From the NCBI RefSeq assembly GCF_032190635.1, contig NZ_JAVLAS010000001.1, forward strand, positions 1,178,001-1,242,000: a stretch of 64,000 nucleotides of DNA, written 5' to 3'. Below, in pieces: positions 63,255 through 64,000 of this stretch. The stretch comes from Levilactobacillus zymae. Its GTDB lineage: Bacteria > Bacillota > Bacilli > Lactobacillales > Lactobacillaceae. The position numbers and the translations under genes are program-made. Within the stretch, counting starts at the first letter, position 1. The number at the start of each line of letters is the position of its first letter. A model generated the notes under the pieces. The model worked only from the letters and a program-made list of their open reading frames with translations, was not told the DNA's origin and searched no databases.

Positions 63255-64000
63255 TTAGTAGGTAAGTGTAACGGGTTGATGAGCGGTCAGCGCAACCGGT
63301 TGGTGCTTGAATTCGATGGTACTATCCTGATCTGCGGTAATCTGAATTTGATGGTGATCGATGGTGAGGTCATAGGTGACGTGACGCACGGTCTGGCGGA
63401 AACGTACAGCTTGCCAGGCTTGAGGCAAGTGCGGCGCAATTGTGACGTGGGAAGCCAAGACGTCTACGCCAGCGTAGAAACGCGTCAACATGAACGTTAC
63501 GGCCCCCATTACGCCCAAGTGGACACCTTCGGCCGTGGTACCACCTTGAATGTCGTAGTAGTCGGATAAAAGGGCTTGAGAGAAAAGCTGCCAGGATTGG
63601 TCCTGATGATCGGCCATGGCGGTTAATGCCGCGTATACGATCCGCGATAGGGTGGAACCGTGGGTGGTGCGGTCCAGGTAAAATTGCAGGTTGCGACTTA
63701 AGGCTCCCTTAGGCAACGAGTACCCTAATTGGGTTAGTAGCTCCAACACTTGTGGGGCATCTAAATTATAGAAGGCCATTAACGCGTCGGCCTGCTTAGC
63801 TACCTGGTAGGCGTCGGGCGTTTTACCCTCAGCCTTTAAGATCCGGTCCATCCGGGAGATGTCACCATACTTTTTCTGGTACTTGGCAAAGTCGAGGGTG
63901 GGGAGTTTGAAGTAACCCTCAAACTGACCGATGATGCCCTGATCGTTAATATCGAGCTTAAGGTGATGGCCCACCTGGTCGAGTTGGGTCAACGTCTGGG
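63255..64000 (-). CDS. Maltose phosphorylase (GH65), C-terminal part; 5' end outside window
   Basis: The frame is open to the right edge, so the N-terminal part, including the catalytic glutamate, lies outside the window. The visible 246 or so residues match GH65: KQADALMAFYNL, YLDRTTHGSTLSRIVYAALTA and DIQGGTTAEGVHLGVMGAVTF, then the C-terminal beta-sandwich. GH65 phosphorylases cleave maltose (or trehalose, kojibiose) with phosphate to glucose and beta-glucose 1-phosphate. The pgmB gene directly downstream and the family preference in lactobacilli make maltose most likely. Confidence 0.88.
   Translation of the reverse strand, partial: QTLTQLDQVGHHLKLDINDQGIIGQFEGYFKLPTLDFAKYQKKYGDISRMDRILKAEGKTPDAYQVAKQADALMAFYNLDAPQVLELLTQLGYSLPKGALSRNLQFYLDRTTHGSTLSRIVYAALTAMADHQDQSWQLFSQALLSDYYDIQGGTTAEGVHLGVMGAVTFMLTRFYAGVDVLASHVTIAPHLPQAWQAVRFRQTVRHVTYDLTIDHHQIQITADQDSTIEFKHQPVALTAHQPVTLTY

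Overview
The window is chromosomal DNA from a lactic acid bacterium of the family Lactobacillaceae. The complete rRNA operon, the fairly high GC content for this group, AGGAGG-type ribosome sites and low-GC-Gram-positive regulatory elements (T-box, SMK box, CtsR operator, CIRCE) all support this. From memory, the 16S variable region looks closest to Levilactobacillus (L. brevis group); no database search was possible.

Layout. 1-8 kb: end of a Gfo/Idh/MocA oxidoreductase, a DEAD-box helicase, tRNA-Arg(CCT), aroE, a small membrane protein, a beta-lactamase-fold serine hydrolase, a frameshifted EamA transporter preceded by a leader-peptide/terminator region, a universal stress protein with an altered 3' end, and gntP. 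8-21 kb: envelope and housekeeping genes (GT2 glycosyltransferase, wecB, a NERD-like protein, a YihY/BrkB membrane protein, flavodoxin, recX, a second serine hydrolase, a DUF402 phosphatase, an AI-2E-type permease), then teichoic acid genes tagD, an unknown gene and tagF. 21-33 kb: a two-TM protein, prfC, two tandem WxL/L-type-lectin surface proteins (the first broken by a frameshift), NADH oxidase, dipeptidase C69, and a MucBP-like protein without a signal peptide. 33-44 kb: clpE with a CtsR operator and a nearby CIRCE element, a small gene, ptsHI, a glycolipid cluster (two GT4 enzymes and a flippase-like protein), a YkuJ-like gene and ltaS.

44.2-50.9 kb: an rRNA operon with three tandem promoters, 16S, tRNA-Ile, tRNA-Ala, 23S, 5S and then 11 tRNAs (Asn, Ser, Glu, Val, Asp, Phe, Tyr, Trp, His, Cys, Leu). 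51-64 kb: a YbjQ protein, three genes of unknown function, metK behind an SMK (SAM-III) riboswitch, a T-box (probably Ile) controlling an orphan oligopeptide-binding lipoprotein and an M20 dipeptidase, an MFS drug exporter, a DUF960 protein, a deoxynucleoside kinase, a HAD phosphatase, and pgmB with the 3' part of a maltose phosphorylase gene.

The genes mostly serve the envelope (wecB, tagD/tagF, glycolipid enzymes, ltaS, WxL proteins), sugar uptake (ptsHI, gntP, malP/pgmB), and nitrogen and methionine supply (T-box peptide uptake and hydrolysis, metK). There is no prophage, IS element or CRISPR array. The points most worth a second look are the leader-peptide attenuator ahead of the EamA gene, three frameshifted genes (two at G/C homopolymers), the CIRCE plus CtsR intergenic region, and several uncharacterised proteins in informative contexts.
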